Below, piece by piece: positions 35,522-35,878 of a DNA stretch of 35,878 bases (position 1 is the first letter of the stretch; the number at the start of each line of letters is the position of its first letter). The stretch spans positions 1 to 35,878 of the forward strand of contig CALSNK010000010.1 in NCBI GenBank assembly GCA_943787675.1. Reading direction: 5' to 3'. The position numbers and the translations under genes are program-made. The DNA is from an uncultured Pseudomonadales bacterium (lineage in GTDB: Bacteria > Pseudomonadota > Gammaproteobacteria > Pseudomonadales > Porticoccaceae). Under the pieces are notes generated by a model. The model had not been told where the DNA came from. It did no database searches and worked only from the letters and a program-made list of their open reading frames with translations.

Positions 35522-35878
35522 ATGAAATTCAGTGAATCCTGGTTGCGACAATCAGTAAACCCGTCTATCTCAACCGCAGACCTAGTAGCGCAAGTGACTA
35601 TGGCCGGCCTAGAGGTCGATGCGGTAGAGCCAGCGGCCCCAGCAATGTCTGGCGTGGTAGTAGGCGAGATAATGTCTGTAGAACAGCATCCAGACGCCGA
35701 TAAATTGCGCGTCTGTCAGGTTGCAGGCGGCAAAGAGGGCGAGCAGGCTCAGATAGTCTGTGGCGCACCCAATGCCCGCGTGGGCATTAAGGTACCCTTT
35801 GCGGTAGTGGGCGCCAAGTTACCCGGTGACTTTAATATCAAGCAAGCCAAATTACGTGGCGTTGAATCCATGGGCATG
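35522..35878 (+). CDS. pheT: Phenylalanine-tRNA ligase beta subunit, 5' part
   Basis: The beta subunit begins [20 protein letters not shown], with [16 protein letters not shown] and the tRNA-binding (EMAP-like) domain [15 protein letters not shown] and [16 protein letters not shown]. This is the normal PheT N-terminus; about 119 codons are present and the rest runs off the window. A GGGGTAACTT ribosome-binding region precedes the ATG. It is translated with pheS from the same message. Confidence 0.95.
   Translation, partial: MKFSESWLRQSVNPSISTADLVAQVTMAGLEVDAVEPAAPAMSGVVVGEIMSVEQHPDADKLRVCQVAGGKEGEQAQIVCGAPNARVGIKVPFAVVGAKLPGDFNIKQAKLRGVESMGM

Overview
The window is ordinary gammaproteobacterial chromosome at roughly 50% GC, densely coding, probably from a marine oligotrophic lineage such as the Cellvibrionales/SAR92 relatives. 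That placement is inferred from gene order and protein style and was not tested. Diagnostic neighbourhoods are pepA divergent from lptF-lptG, rpsF-rpsR-(membrane gene)-rplI-dnaB, thrS-infC-rpmI-rplT-pheS-pheT with an AUU-started infC, rmf next to rlmKL, and a giant (about 1,620-residue) NAD-glutamate dehydrogenase. No rRNA, tRNA, CRISPR array, prophage or transposase gene was seen.

Layout. 1-2531: the 5' end of pepA (minus strand) and the lptFG lipopolysaccharide-export permease pair. 2532-4007: an accessory island made of a lipoprotein metallo-beta-lactamase-fold gene bracketed by two 153-bp palindromic repeats in opposite orientation, plus a second, unrelated REP-like repeat. 4008-6003: glpK and an RDD membrane protein. 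6111-7559: rlmB and a CDP-alcohol phosphatidyltransferase. 7623-11456: the S6/S18/L9/DnaB cluster with a clear sigma70 promoter. 11535-12826: panC, broken by two single-base shifts, and an intact panD. 12876-19940 (minus): a complete moxR-DUF58-DUF4381-batA-batB/C-batD operon with a clear promoter. 20146-25021: gdhB, broken by about six single-base shifts clustered in 0.95 kb. 25236-27837: rmf (minus) and rlmKL. 27883-31050: a glutaredoxin-like protein, a sulfatase-YHYH fusion lipoprotein and a YaiI-family protein. 31079-35878: the thrS-infC-rpmI-rplT-pheS-pheT translation cluster, with pheT running off the window.

How the genes work together. Most of the window is translation and envelope housekeeping: ribosomal proteins, rRNA methyltransferases, hibernation factor, two aminoacyl-tRNA synthetases, initiation factor 3 and LPS export. 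The BAT operon couples a MoxR AAA+ ATPase to von Willebrand factor A membrane proteins, thought to act as an envelope chaperone or stress system. panC-panD supply pantothenate and beta-alanine for coenzyme A, GlpK feeds glycerol into metabolism, and GdhB links glutamate to the TCA cycle.

Most unusual points: the covarying 153-bp palindromes around the lactonase-like lipoprotein gene; the sulfatase-YHYH fusion with a non-canonical CTTTR active-site motif; the clustered single-base shifts in gdhB and panC, which are either very recent decay or sequence errors; an insertion of about 26 residues in DnaB; and several 7- or 14-bp tandem duplications at gene junctions. I found no convincing wholly new multi-gene system.
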